From Anaspis maculata (taxonomy: Eukaryota; Arthropoda; Insecta; Coleoptera; Scraptiidae), in NCBI GenBank assembly GCA_949128115.1, contig OX421966.1, positions 38,457,042 through 38,521,041 of the forward strand: DNA of 64,000 bases, read 5' to 3'. This document shows positions 11,100 to 23,270 of this stretch, one piece after another (within the stretch, counting starts at the first letter, position 1; the number at the start of each line of letters is the position of its first letter). Position numbers and translations under genes: made by a program. The notes beneath the pieces were generated by a model that worked only from the letters and a program-made list of their open reading frames with translations, did not search any database and had not been told where the DNA came from.

Positions 11100-13740
11100 G
11101 GCTAGGAGGCAAAAGGGCACAAGTCAATTTTGCCCAAAAATTTTTTTTCGCTCCATTGCGCCTCAAAAATGTGTTCTCATCATCTGGCAAAAGCTCATAA
11201 TCAAATTCCCAAAAATAAAAAAGTTTTTTTTGAACAAAAGGGCATATCTTCTAGGAATATGAAATTCGTTCCTAGCAAAAAGACATAAATCGACTTATGC
11301 GATAGACTTTGAGAGAGTCTACCTGGCAAAATGATATAACTTGACTTATTCTTCTATCATTGTCTTCAGCCGTTCGAGCAAAAGGACATAAGTCTAGTTA
11401 ATACCTCGCAAACCAATCCATGGGACACAGCAAAAGGGCATAACTCAAGATATGCCTTTCTGTTAGAATACGAATGATCACTCCGCTCTCTAGATAACTC
11501 GAGTTATACCCTTTTGCGGGGGCCAAATTCCATGAATCTCCAGTTCCTCGCCAGTATTCAACACAGGTCCCGTGATGCACACAAGGTGAGACATAAAGTT
11601 GAGAAATTGAAAATCTCATGAACCAGAATAAGTGGAACCATGTGAATCAGACCATAGATTGGTGATTCCATTAGTAAAAAGGTGCAAGAAACAGTTCTTC
11701 AATATCCTGTGCTTTTCTTTGAATATGTAGGTGTCTTGAAATTTCTGAAATTCTTCGACAAAGCGACTTTCGACAATAAATCAGTCATTTTTTAAAATTT
11801 CATCACGAAACTTTTGAAAAAGTGATGTTAGAAATGAAATGCGATCGGCTTTCAACTTCTAAGTCTCCTATGTTTGAAAATACGCTAGTCACATTTCTTA
11901 TCTTCCCGTGGCCGCCATCTTGAATCTTTGCTATATTTGATATTCCGATTGCTAGTCGGGAATAGTGAAAATATTGATGTACCTATACCGCTCGCTATAC
12001 CGTCGTTCTATTATGAACAAGGAATTTTTTGAGGCATATTCACATTTGCTTGTAATTTCAGATGCGGTTTCGATTTCGGAAAATAGGTATATAAGACAAA
12101 AAAAGCAAGAATATCATTTTGCGGGCATAGCACGTAAAATACGAACGATGGTACCGACTCCATGCGATGTTGGTGGTCGTTAAAAATCCATACTTGGTTG
12201 GCCATGTCTCACGAATAAATCAATAGAATATGGAATCGATTGAAATTTTGCAGGTGTATTCCAACATTAAGGCCATTTGCAGCGCCCTATTTGTTCATGA
12301 AAAGAATAGAGGACCGTTTCTGTAGACAAAGTCATCCTTGATAGACTTTTTCAAAATCTGATGTCATATTCGCAGGCGACTGAAATTTATCAGGAATATT
12401 TTCGAAAAATTCCATCCAGCTTTCTTTTGAGGGGGCGCCGGATGCCTGTAGGTACTTGAATTTCCAAGAAAGTGCAATTTCAATCGGGCGGGTCACAAGA
12501 ATTCGAAAATTCATGACCGACAAAGCAAAATGCTTCAGATGAAAAAAAATCTTTTCTCTCTGAGCTTTCCGTTGATGTGTCGCTGATCTGTACCTGGTCC
12601 ACTAAGAAAGATATTTTGTCTTACAGTCCAGCAAATACAATGATTGGAACCCATGACGTCACTGATCACACACAGGACCAGGTACAGAGTACAGAAATCT
12701 GCGACACATCAATGCCATCAATGGAGAGCCCAGAGCAAGAGGATTGTTTTTCATCTGAAGTATTTTGTTTTGTCGGTCTTGAATTTATGCATTCTTGTGA
12801 CTCGCCCGATTAAAATTGCATTTTCTTGGAAACTAGAGCACCTACAAGCATAGGCGCCCCTGAAAAGAAAGCTAAAAGTCAGGCTTCCCCCCAATTGATT
12901 TTTTTAGTGCCTTGATATTTTCTGTTCAAATCGCGCTGGGTTGTTTTAGCTAGGACACCCTGTAGATGATTAAAACCATCCAAAGTCACCATTCCAATTT
13001 TGGTGTTGGTGTTGGTCCAATTTTATTTTTGTTTAGTTAGAACACCAGAATTGAAATGGTAACTTGGTTTGACCATCTGATTAGCTTTGACTGTTTGAAA
13101 TTGAAATTTTTCGAAATGTTCTTGGAAAATTTCAGTAACCTAATAATTTTTTCTTCGAAGCAGCTTAAGAGTGCTAAACAATTTGAGAATTAGAATTAGA
13201 ATCAATGATATTTTTCAACAGTGAAAAGGTGTATTCTGTTGCGAGGCATGCCCGGTAATGAAGATTTATTTACATAAGGATAAAATTGCAATGCGCAATT
13301 TTTTATTCCTTATTGCCTGCAGGTATCGAAAAAAACGGTCCCTTTTTAGCAGAATAACTCGAGATATGTCAAAAACAATTATAATTCTATGCAGCTAGTA
13401 GGTTAGGCAAAAGGACATAACTCGACATATCAGCTTTTGCTGATCTGAATGTTTGTTCATTCTCCTAATATGTCGAGTTATACCCTTTTGGCGGTTCGCA
13501 GATTTCACAAAATTTGGAATAACTCCATAACCTTTCCGGAAAACCAGTTTTTTTCCAAACCAGAAACAATCAAAAGGCCCAAAACCAGTAAGTATGGATG
13601 ATGATAATCAGTTGTAACTTCCTGCAAAAAATTGAAGTGTTTCATCCAGTATTGCGTTGCCTACAACAATTTATGTATTTTTTCCAGTTATTTGCTTCTC
13701 CTGAAAAGTTGCTAAATCAGAGTTATGCCCTTTTGCCTCC
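11100..13740. repeat. Dispersed short-motif array, consensus GCAAAAGGGCATAACTCGA
   Basis: About ten copies, more or less degenerate, occur in both orientations. Plus copies are near 11106, 11243, 11275, 11324, 11376, 11434 and 13403. Minus copies (TCGAGTTATACCCTTTTG) are near 11499, 13475 and 13717. They cluster in the two half-arms of F1 and are separated by unrelated AT-rich DNA, unlike a tandem satellite. The arrangement resembles binding-site arrays in subterminal transposon DNA; this role is inference. Confidence 0.6.
12395..12905. repeat. Central palindrome of F1
   Basis: GACTTTTAGCTTTC-like, GGGGCGCC and TCTTGGAA segments around 12400-12470 recur inverted around 12830-12895. The inner arm GATCTGTACCTGGTCC (12584-12599) mirrors GGACCAGGTACAGA (12672-12685). 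The short loop between them contains TGACGTCA at 12655-12662. Confidence 0.6.
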
Positions 13741-14207
13741 TAGCCACAGAGTTATTCATGCAAAATCAAAAAGATGATTTTTTGTGCTCACCCTGTAAAT
13801 AAAGGAGATAAGCAGAGAATTCAAAGACTACCCTGTACTTTAAGGCCTACCTCGTCTTCTTTGTGACGAAGATTCAAGAGAAAAAAATTCTTTTTCGAAC
13901 GGGAGCTTTTTGACTATTCAGAAATTTTGCACTGTCTTATTGAACACCCTGTACAAAATTTATGTAAACTATCTAGTGTCTTGCAAAACCACGGACTGAT
14001 AGCCAAAGGATCAAGTCAACGGACACTTCAAACAGAATGCAACTTCATTGTAGTAATCCAAATTCACATCAAATTGAAAAATGGCAAAAAATTTTGGAAC
14101 GACGTATTGATTTGTGCGTAGTTTAGTTAGCAAAATCCATATTATTCATAAGCGGACATCTGCGTGTTCACATTGTAGTTTACCCAGAACCACTGAGTCT
14201 TCCCAAC

Positions 14208-14277
14208 GGCCCCGTATCATAGGTGGTCAGTATCTGCCTGTGGTGCGGAGATTGCGGGTTCGATTCCTGCTTTAGCC
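14208..14277 (+). repeat. tRNA-His-like sequence, probably a tRNA-derived SINE head or tRNA pseudogene
   Basis: A clover-leaf can be drawn. The D-arm region TATCATAGGTGGTCAGTA is followed by an anticodon stem TCTGC/GCGGA with seven-base loop CTGTGGT, placing GTG (His) at the anticodon. The T arm is GCGGG-TTCGATT-CCTGC. The acceptor stem pairs only at GGC/GCC, so it is unlikely to be a functional tRNA. It sits in the residual right half of the TIR element 8178-14593. Confidence 0.6.
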
Positions 14278-16257
14278 TGGGCGTTGTGTCGTCTTTGAAA
14301 GGCAATTTTTCAGCTAAATCAATTGTATATGAAATAAAGGTGAGCTCCTATGGCCAAAAAAGACCGATAAGAAGGAAAACAAACTTTTTTTCAAATTTTA
14401 AAAATACCAGGTTCTAAATGTTTCCAAAACATTTCTGACAAATATTGTACAAATATTAAAAAGCGGGAGATCAAAAAATTCAAAAAATATTCATTCAATA
14501 TTCACTGAATGAATCCCAATATTTTATAAATATTATAATATTTGGCTTTTAATATTTAACAAACATTTTGAAAAATTTTATGTGCTGTCTAGGTATTTCT
14601 TATTTGTTTCTTCTTTATTTACTTACGCAATCACTTGTCATCTGTTTCTTGCTGATTTATCCACTTATTTACTTATCTTTTGTTTCTTGCTGATTTATGT
14701 AGTTGTCTATCGATCATTTCTTCATTGTTTATTTATCTATCAATTTGACTTCTTTTGTTTGTAAGGTGTAAAACTGCTGAGCGTGAAGTTTTCTCCGAAG
14801 CGTAAGCGAACGAGAACCTCTGTCATTTCATCATGACTCATTCACACTTGACTTTTGTCCAGATCATTTGGGAAGGGGTTTTTCAGCAATCAACCAGGCT
14901 ACACGGAGGGGTTTCTTTGACGTGTTCTTCCCATGTGTGCCTGTCAGCGAATACGTCACTTTTCCTTAACGATTAAATTGACAGTTTGACATGTTTCATG
15001 ATTTCTTGTTTTGTTTTGCTAATCTGATTTCCTGTTCATTTTATTGTTGTAAATTCCTGCATTGTCAAAATAATTTGTAATGATTTGTCTTGTTCCAATT
15101 GTGTTTGTGTTTTGTTGTTCTTCATTATCGATGGCCCCTAATAAGACTGGCGTAACTCCCAAGACCCGATTAGAACTAGCGTATGTCGCGAGACTCAGTT
15201 AGAACTAGCGTAATTCGTGGCTTACCAAATGAACTAGCGTATCTCCACGTTAACCAAATGAACTAGCGTATCTCCGATTTGATCATTTTACAGGAGAGGA
15301 GACCGAAACTTTGAGCGTCCCTGATAAATTGCAGCCTGCGTGTTCCAAGCTGGAAATCTCAGGAATTTATTGTATGGAAATTATATAGCTCATGTTACAA
15401 TTTCAGAGTGATTTGGTCAAGTCGAAACGGCGTTATTCACGATTTTGTACGACATTAGCACGACAAATATTCAAGTGGAACGCTTCACAGACGGTAGGTA
15501 CGTGTTAGAGGAAAATATATGAGAGCAATCTTGTAGATAAAAAAATTCAGATATATAAGTCCTAATATGAGTGTTAAGAGCTAGAGAAAATGAAAGCGTG
15601 TCTGACTTTCTATACCAATGATGTTTTCAATTATTAACTTGATTAATCATATTCCCGTCAAGATCAACGTATCTCAGGTCACGTGATTAACCTTGTCGAG
15701 TCGTCGCCCGCGCCCGCCGCCGTTCCGGTCGGTCCATAGTCATCCTGTGTTCTCTGTCATCGAGATAATGTAGGTACTAGCGATTATTATTTTATAGTGG
15801 TTCAAGTCAAGGGTTAGGTAGTACCTACTACCTATAAGAAACCAAACAAAAAGTTTGTTGGAATTTCGTTAATAGGTACCTAATTATTAACTATTGACGA
15901 ATTGAGACGGTGAGTGGCGGCGTTGATTTTATTCAATGTTACAACAAGCGTCAGCAGCTGTTGTAATTTCCCACACCCCGCCATGGTTACGCAACACGTT
16001 CTTAGGTATGGTACTTAGGTATATTGTAAGTACTAGTACTAGTGGGTAAGTATTCCAAGTACCCTTGTTTCGAGGGATGGCGCATCGCATAGGTTGGTTT
16101 CTTGGTAGTCTTGGGGCACTTAAGGGAGTGAACTTTGAGCAGTTTACTCTTTCGTATAGGTACATACCTACTTGAGTACACTACTTTGCAAATACACTAA
16201 TAAAAAATGTTGAATTTCAAATACATACCTACTCATTTTACCGTAATATAGATATAG

Positions 16258-19200
16258 TCCAGGATAATTAGGTTTTGACCTCAAAAAAAAATCGTCTAGT
16301 CGTGAAAATCACGGATTTTGTTTAGAATTTTGTGCTCTTTCCAACTTTCCAAGTTTCAGAAAAATCCCATCAGAGGCTTTTTTGCTAGAGCTGTCAAAAG
16401 TCAAAATTCAAAAAACTTAAAAAATACAACATTTTTCTTTGGTGCCACTCGGTTTGGGTCAAATACAATACACCAAGAGTATAATTCAATACACCAAAGC
16501 ATAATGTTACCATTCTGTCACAAAACTTATCCGTCATTGTTGTGAAGGGGGAGTGGGGAAAAAATTATGTTTAGCCCAGGCTTTTTAGCATTTAACATGA
16601 AACAAATTAATCCACGTGCAATTTTTACGGTATCTTGATCACTCAACCTTACTTAACAACATACTAAAAGTCCCCAACTTTCCTCCGCATGCGTCATAGT
16701 TTTTGAGGTAGGGGACAAAATCACCATTAAACAAATTCTAGCACAAAACTTATCGATTGGGTGAACTCAAATTTGTAATATTTGGATACACTGGGGTTTA
16801 AGTGAAACATATTGACATACTAGATGTCTATGGTCCCGGTGAGGGGAGCTTGGGGGGGGGGGCAATCAGTGACGTGTACAGGAGATTGGGTTTTTACTGA
16901 TATCAAAACAATACTGGCGTGTGTGGTATGGTTTCCCACTGAATCGGACTTCACAAATTCGATTATGACGTTCAAATCCCGATTAAGAAAGATTTCGACC
17001 AGTTTTCCGCAGAAAAACGCGTTTTTTCGGCACTAAAATGAGCGACTTTTCAATGTGCGTTATTTTTTCCGTAAATGCATCAAACATCAAAATTTCCGAT
17101 TGGATCAATTATTTGGACCTTTTTGGCCTTTTCATAAAGGCTCACGATGTAAAAAAAAAAATTAATTCAAAAAAATGTCATAGTCCTGAATGTCGCTCAA
17201 AAAAATCTCCGCGGACTTGGAAAAATTGTGTTTTAGCTGTAATATGGACTTGATTTTATCTTTTATGATCTCTTCTTGTAGCCAAAAAAATTCTTCATCC
17301 TCTCAGAGCACAATACTCTATATCAAAATAATAATAACATCACAGTAACAATTTTCCCGTGGGGATGCCCAGATTTTTCAGTTTCAAGTTGGCTTACACC
17401 CGACTTCACCAAGTCGATTTTATAGTACCCAAGAAATGATGGTTATGTCGAATGCCGATGATCTAAATACGTAAAATAGTTGTAGTTATCGATCCCATTT
17501 GGAATTTTGATCATTGATGCATTGAACGTAAAAATATCGCAAATTAAATATCAACAATTTTCAGTAGCAAAAAAAAAAATTTTTCCTAAAAATTGACGAG
17601 AATGTTTTTTAATCAGAGCTGAAACACTTGATCGACATTCAAATTGTCTCTTCGCAGTCTAACACAACACAAAAAAAAATTGTAACGATGAAAAAAATCG
17701 ATCTTAAAAATTTTAAGTTCACTGGCAGTCAAAAAATCGCGTCTCGCTTAGTATTCGTGAAACTTATTTGTCCAGTATTAAATTCGTTAAGATATCGTCC
17801 ATTTATTTCGAAAGGATGAATCGATAGGTGGGTACCTCAAATACCGATAGTACCCATTAAATAATAGCGAAATTACCTAAGGCAAGGTTTATTCGGTTCA
17901 GTCCGATTTTTTTCATCGTCAGTGTACTTATGTAACATTGCAAATTCCACTTTTAATGGAACAATAAACCATGCCCTATGCATGCTGCACTAACTACATA
18001 ACTTTACAAGAGCAGATCATCTCCAGGGATATCCTCAACAATTTGAGGTAGATTCTCACATTTTGTACCTCTACACAGCGCTGTGTTATCTGTGAACAAG
18101 ACAGGGAAGAGCGCCTGTAGGTTCATTTTAGACCACAGGTCTTTTTGCAGTGGCAAGACAATATCTTCAAAAGCATCTCCGGGGCTGAAGGAAGATGCTT
18201 CTTCACAGGAACCAACCCATTGTTTATGTAGCGCCATTCCCATTCGGTAGGCGACAGAGGGACCGAATTTCAACTAAATCAGATCAACGGTTCGGCAGTT
18301 ATCGTAGGAGATTACAGATACAGACACAGACCGACAGACAAAGAGACAGACATCGGTCTAGGACACATCATTCGTCTTGGGGAACCTCAAAACGGACATA
18401 ACAGTCGACATTTGAAAGTGTCTTTTTGCACGATCACAGTACTTTCTTTTCCAGTGAGGAGGTGCGAGGTCGGGAAAGTAAATGACGCACAAAGTAAACA
18501 TCAAGAAATTCCAGTTCTTGAATTATTAGACAGGCTCAGTAAGTTCGATACCTCCATGAATATTGAACGTAAATTAATCACTTCTCAAAGTTAAAGTGTC
18601 CGTTAACTTTGAAATGATTTTGTCGGTAAATTGCGTTTTGACGTAACTTCAAAAAACTCTTACTGGAATTGGTCGATTCACTAAAAACTAAAAAACAAAA
18701 ACAAAATGTTGATGCTGAAACCAAAAGGAATATACTGCATATAATAATATTTGGGATATTTAGTTGTCGCGACAAAGATAAAATGTTAACTAAAGCATAG
18801 AAAAAATTCACGTAAAAAAGTGTCATTTTTGAAAAATATAACCTGTTAATGTCAAATTTCAGAAGAAAGCTTTTCCATATCATTCAGGCTGATTCATTAT
18901 CTTTCATTCAAGAGCAAGATAATTGAAATCGGTTAGGTGGTTGAGAACTTGAAGCATTTTTAAGCGGAAGTGCACTTTGAGGTGTCTTCAGCTTTGCCTG
19001 TCAAAAAAACCATGACGCACACGGGGGAAAGTTGGGAACTTTTTCTATGTTATACAACAAGGTTTTGTGAACCCCATTCCATTCGGCTCAATCGTATTTG
19101 CATCAAAATTAAACAAAATAATGTTCATTTCAATATGATCATAACGAATTCCGGATTTTTAGCAATTTTGACTTTTGACAGCCCTAGCAAAAAAGCCTCC

Positions 19201-19323
19201 GATGGGATTTTTCTGAAATTTAGAAATTCGGAAAGAGCACAAGAAACTAAACAAAATCTGAGATTTTCACGACTAGACGATTTTTTTTGACCTTTTAATG
19301 GATTTATAGCTAAAATCCCTGGG
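16258..19323. mobile_element. Foldback nested in F4 (first)
   Basis: The left arm (about 16268-16720) and right arm (about 18990-19293) are inverted copies. Landmarks are AATCGTCTAGTCGTGAAAAT, GAATTTTGTGCTCTTTCC, CCATCAGAGGCTTTTTTGC and CCCAACTTTCC. The interior (16720-18990) is AT-rich with many homopolymer A/T runs. A CAGACACAGACCGACAGACA-type tract lies near 18315. No protein family is recognisable. Confidence 0.65.
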
Positions 19324-20713
19324 CTAATACGCAAACCGTAGTGTAGCCAGTAGGTTTGATTGCGATTCGAAAAAACCTGGACAATATAAATTGACACTGA
19401 CATTTATTTTCTAAATTTTGTCCATCAATTGGAAAAACAGAAAATATGGTACCTAACTAATCGCAAAAAAATTAAAAACATTTATTTGCTTTTTTGGATA
19501 CCTCGTATGCCAAAGCTAAAACGTCAAGATCTGTCCAAAACAAAAGCAAATTCCGATCCAAAAAAACTTCCGTAATGTCGATCGGTTATTTGTGTGTCTG
19601 TTTGTCAGGTTTTCTATTGACTCTCGATTAATTTTGAAACCGTCAGACGGATTTCAACTGAAATTGGTATCTATGTTCGTAGGGTCTAGGCGGAAAGATG
19701 AAAATAAGCTTTTCAGCATGATGCGGGAAAGCGGGAAATGTCACTGTCAAGGAGTAACAGGAACAGGGAACTTTTGACGGAACGATTTCGATGTTCGATA
19801 GCTCCAAAAGTTATCAGCTGAATTGAATAATTGTCTTCATGCACGTTGCGGGGAGGATGCTACGATTAGAAGTTCCGCTGCAGCCACGAAGACGATTCCT
19901 AAATTCGGTCTTGAGTGTTCGATAGCCCAATCTTTCTCTTTTATGCTGTTATCGTGTCATTTCACAGGGTGATCAATGGAAGAGTCTAAAATAGCCGAAA
20001 GGTCAGTACGAGCGCGATTTCCCTAAAAAAATCATACATTCCAATATTACAGTTACGAAGACTGGAGTGTATAAGCTTCAGAAACTTTTTTGAAGTTTGA
20101 AAATTGAAGCTAAAGTGTTGAAGATGATGATCATTTTGTGTCGCCATATTGAACTTCCAAGAAAGTGATCCGATTCCATTGAAACTTGGAATACACTCAT
20201 GTATGGTTCGAGTTATTGAAATTCCAACGTCAAATGTCATTTTTGGTTATTTTTAAAAAAATCTTATAAAAGTTATCCGATTTCAATGAGACTTGGAATA
20301 CACTCATAGTGCTAGCGGTTCACGGAATGATACTGCAAAATTGTGACAAAAGCAACAAATTCGGCACAATTATTCCTTGGACGAAAATGAACGTTTTGGT
20401 CTTCTGCATACTAATCGATCAACCCCGGGGGGCCGAGATTTTGAGGAGGCCAACTGAAAAACAACTTTTTTTTTAAGCATCAAATGCCGCTACAGAACTA
20501 TGCTAGATGACGTTTCCTAATCAAACAAATGTTTATGATTTTGCCACTGCAAGACGCTACTGTCGCTGGGAGCCCTGATGTCACCCCCATATTGAATTTA
20601 AGTCTTTCTTGAAATGGATGATAATGGTATTCGAAGTGGTCGTGAAATATTGGAGGGAGGGGGAGGAAACGAAATATGTACAGTTTTTTTATGCACTCCG
20701 AATTGCCACTGAG

Positions 20714-20849
20714 GGCCAGTTTTTCAATAGCGGTATAAACTCGGTATAAGCTATTCTTAGTATATTCACCTAGGTTACTTTTGTCGGCATGCACTTTATT
20801 CCCATGTTTATACTCAGAATAACGCTATACCACTATTGTAAAACTGGCC
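20714..20849. repeat. 136-bp MITE
   Basis: The inverted ends GGCCAGTTTTTCAATAGCGG (20714-20733) and CCACTATTGTAAAACTGGCC (20830-20849) continue through GGTATA and AGTATAAAC-like sequence. The flanks TGAG and TGGG may be a degraded duplication. The class is not assigned. Confidence 0.7.
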
Positions 20850-20869
20850 TGGGTTATCGAAACCGGATT

Positions 20870-21510
20870 TGAACGATGGAGCTTGAAGTGAAGCCGTAAT
20901 TGACGATCTTCATAATAAGATGATTTGGGAAAAGATTTGAGGTTTTCCTGGAAAATTCAAACTTTCAAAATTTCCAATATCCTGCAAACTATTTTCAATC
21001 TTTCTGTGGTGCTAGTTTCAGATCGTTCACCTCTATTCATGTACTAATGCGTCTGACTGCCCCACTCGCTTTTCTTTCTACATAATTTGGTTTCTAATGA
21101 AAGCCTGCAAATTTCTAACTTTTTAGCTTGTGAACAGATTCGTGCTAACGGTCTTTAAACAAAGGGTAATTGATTCTTGAACATTTCCAGACAATTTCTT
21201 TTAAAATTCTTCAAGTTTTCCGAGAGTTTTCCGCTTTAAAATTCAACGGCCTAGCTTATCGAGGCGAATAATAATAAAACGGGGGTTGTTTTATTATTAT
21301 ACACTTACTCCACTTACAAGATTCATATGGATTCTCACAAGAAATTATCGAGACGAGACTCAAATCATGGAGCTCTAAATGAATCCCTAATTAGAGAAAA
21401 TATCTCAATTCTTTAATCTTTTTCTCCAACTTCCCACCCGAAGGGACATCATTTCATAATAAAATTAACATCCGTTCCTTGCTACTCGTCGGGGAAGTTT
21501 TGGGGTGACA
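20870..21510 (+). repeat. Repeat shared with 41160-41600 (direct) and 37360-37480 (inverted)
   Basis: Shared blocks include GTAATTGACGAT, TTTGAGGTTTTYC, GACAATTTCTYT, AGCTTATCGAG and TTTTGGGGTGACA, in the same order in 20870-21510 and 41160-41600. A shorter inverted copy lies at 37360-37480. This links the interior of one foldback to the arms of another. Confidence 0.6.
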
Positions 21511-23127
21511 ACCGATTTTTTTCAATACTACATATTCGGCCTTATTCTCTATGCCATTGAAATTGAAAATTGAAAATGTTTCGTTTTTCACTCTGGTTGA
21601 TTTCGGTACGTAAGCATATTAGGCTGGGATCCCAAATATGGATGGAAATTAGACCTGAATCCCTGCCTGAACTGGCATAGTACGTACTTGTTAACCCAGT
21701 CTTAAGATCAATTTCAGCTCTCCAAAATCCCATTTTCAATATTGAAAATTTTCAATGGCATAGAGAATAAGGCCGAATATCTTCGCCACTTTACCTTCAA
21801 TTTTCAAATTTCAAAAAAGTTTCTGAAGTTTAAACCGCCAATCTTTGTACCTAACTGTACTATTGGGATACATGAAATTTTTGTTCAGGAAATCGCGCTC
21901 GTACTGAACTTCAAGCAATTCAACACTGTTCCATTGATCACCCTGTCCTGAACAAATGATAAATCACATCTCTTGTGTCTGATATGCTCACAAACAAGAC
22001 ATTGGGCTATCGAACAGTGGAAACCAAATTGAAATCTACGATCACAATCAAAAGTTATGCTGATTTGAGAAATCGTCTGAGTTTGTTTGACCCTCGGTTT
22101 GACCCCTATAATTCTTTTGATGTGTGTACGAGTAAGAGCTTCGCTCACACTCTTGTCAAATTTGCACACGAGACGCCAACCGAGTGCAAAAAGGCACAAA
22201 AGTTAGCGAATTCGTTCTTCACAAGTGTTGATTAGTTTTGTAATGAGCTACAGAGGCAGAATCGCCGAGCACGCCCCTGATTGCAAAACAAATTGATACG
22301 TGAATGAAATCAAAGAATAATACTTACGGTCATCATCCTTTTGTCGGCGACACAGGTCGACCATATGGCGCGATCGATTGCTGACCATTTTCACTAACTT
22401 TCACAGGAACACTCTGACTCTCGTTTTCCATTCAAGGTGTCTGCCTGATTCAGGCGGGATATGCATAGCCCGATCGACAACGCCGGCGGCTCTCGGCTTG
22501 ACTTGATGACTATAGCAGGACTAGATTGTCACGTGATCTGAGATCCGTTACTCTTGATGGGAACAATTTCAAAACTCAGAGATACGCTACTTATTCTTTT
22601 AGATTTTCCAAAGAATAGGTTGTAGTACCGATCTTGAAATTTTGAGACAAGATGTATCGATGGAAGGTGAACATTTTGCAATACTTTTTGGATTTTGACC
22701 AAAAAGGTATTTACGCTAGTTCATTTGGTAAACGCAGAGATACGCTAGTTCATTTGGTGAGCCACGAATTACGCTAGTTCTAACTGAGTCTCGCGACATA
22801 CGCTAGTTCTAACCGGGTCTCAGGAGTTACGCTAGTCTTATTAGGGGCCATCGATTTATGTGTGTCATTTTATTACTGTCAATTTCTTGTTGTGGGGTGT
22901 TTTGAGAAAAGAAACAAATTCATTCAAAACTTTGCTAATTGATTGTCAAGAAAAGTTCATTTTACTTGTGATTCATCCGCGTTTCATTCAAGAATCAAAC
23001 CCCATCCCCAACAACACATTCTCATCTAGAGTAAGAACTCACACAACGTAGGTAAAAGGTAAACGATGTGGGGAAGAGAAGGAACAACGACGATCACTGC
23101 CAAACATCGAAAAGGGGGTATACTACA

Positions 23128-23270
23128 GAAATGGTGCCGTGACCAGAATACTCAAAGATGAGAATGTTGTGGGATGATGTTGATCTAATATTTTGTTGTC
23201 ACACGTTACTTCTAATAAATGTTTTGTTTTCATGAGAACAACTCGATTTGGAGAAGATGAGATGCTAACG
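23128..23270 (+). promoter_or_regulatory. Primer-binding site (tRNA-His) and leader remnant of the LTR element
   Basis: After the LTR end ACTACA (23122-23127) come four bases and then TGGTGCCGTGACCAGAAT (23132-23149). It begins with TGG, the complement of the tRNA CCA tail. The next bases fit the 3' acceptor and T arm of an insect-type tRNA-His (…CCTGGTCACGGCA-CCA) with one mismatch. The rest of the interval is about 120 bp of leader before the truncated 3' LTR. Confidence 0.75.

Larger units (their letters stand above)
8783..14125. mobile_element. Large foldback with short-motif array (F1)
   Basis: The terminal inverted repeats begin TAAACTACGCACAAATCAAT (8783) and end with the complement at 14125. 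They stay recognisable for about 370 bp, sharing GACTGATAGCCAAAGGATC, GAACGGGAGCTT and GTGAGCACAAA. The left arm is interrupted by another palindrome (about 9167-11091) and resumes with CTGTGGCTAGGAGGCAAAAG at 11094. Its mirror at 13725-13747 runs straight into the outer arm. The interior holds a motif array (11100-13740) and a central palindrome (about 12395-12905). No long open frame exists. Confidence 0.75.
8178..14593. mobile_element. TIR element with TA duplication, itself split by a large foldback
   Basis: The ends CCCAGACAGCAC (8178) and GTGCTGTCTAGG (ending 14593) are inverted repeats continuing about 30 bp into AATGTTTTNAAAA. TA flanks both ends (8176-8177, 14594-14595), and the LTR copy at 48190-48210 shows the unoccupied site. 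Without the nested foldback 8783-14125 the element is about 1.07 kb and very AT-rich near its ends (many AATATT). No transposase is visible. Confidence 0.75.
19905..22020. mobile_element. Foldback nested in F4 (second)
   Basis: The left arm (19905-20170) mirrors the right arm (21740-22020). Shared blocks are GTTCGATAGCCCAAT, CAGGGTGATCAATGGAA, GTACGAGCGCGATTTCC and CTTCAGAAACTTTTTTGAA. The interior contains a small MITE (20714-20849) and a block related to 41160-41600. Confidence 0.65.
15127..22855. mobile_element. 7.7-kb foldback with 29-bp-spaced iterons in both ends (F4)
   Basis: The termini are ATCGATGGCCCCTAATAAGA (15127) and its complement ending at 22855. Each end carries five copies of AACTAGCGTA-type motif: starts 15145 (degenerate), 15174, 15203, 15232, 15260, and complements at 22712, 22741, 22770, 22799, 22828. 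The spacing is 29 bp throughout, once 28. The inverted homology continues discontinuously to about 15770 and 22470, including CAGRTCACGTGA. Three LTR copies show the unoccupied site. The target duplication is ambiguous (TT or TTAT). It hosts two further foldbacks. No transposase is seen. Confidence 0.8.

Noticed and set aside
11100..13740. Possible CRISPR-like array (short repeats with spacers).
   Set aside because: Repeats occur in both orientations with irregular spacing inside an animal transposable element; no CRISPR architecture.
20714..20849. Possible miRNA hairpin.
   Set aside because: Paired ends and near-duplicate flanks fit a MITE; there is no independent sign of processing.
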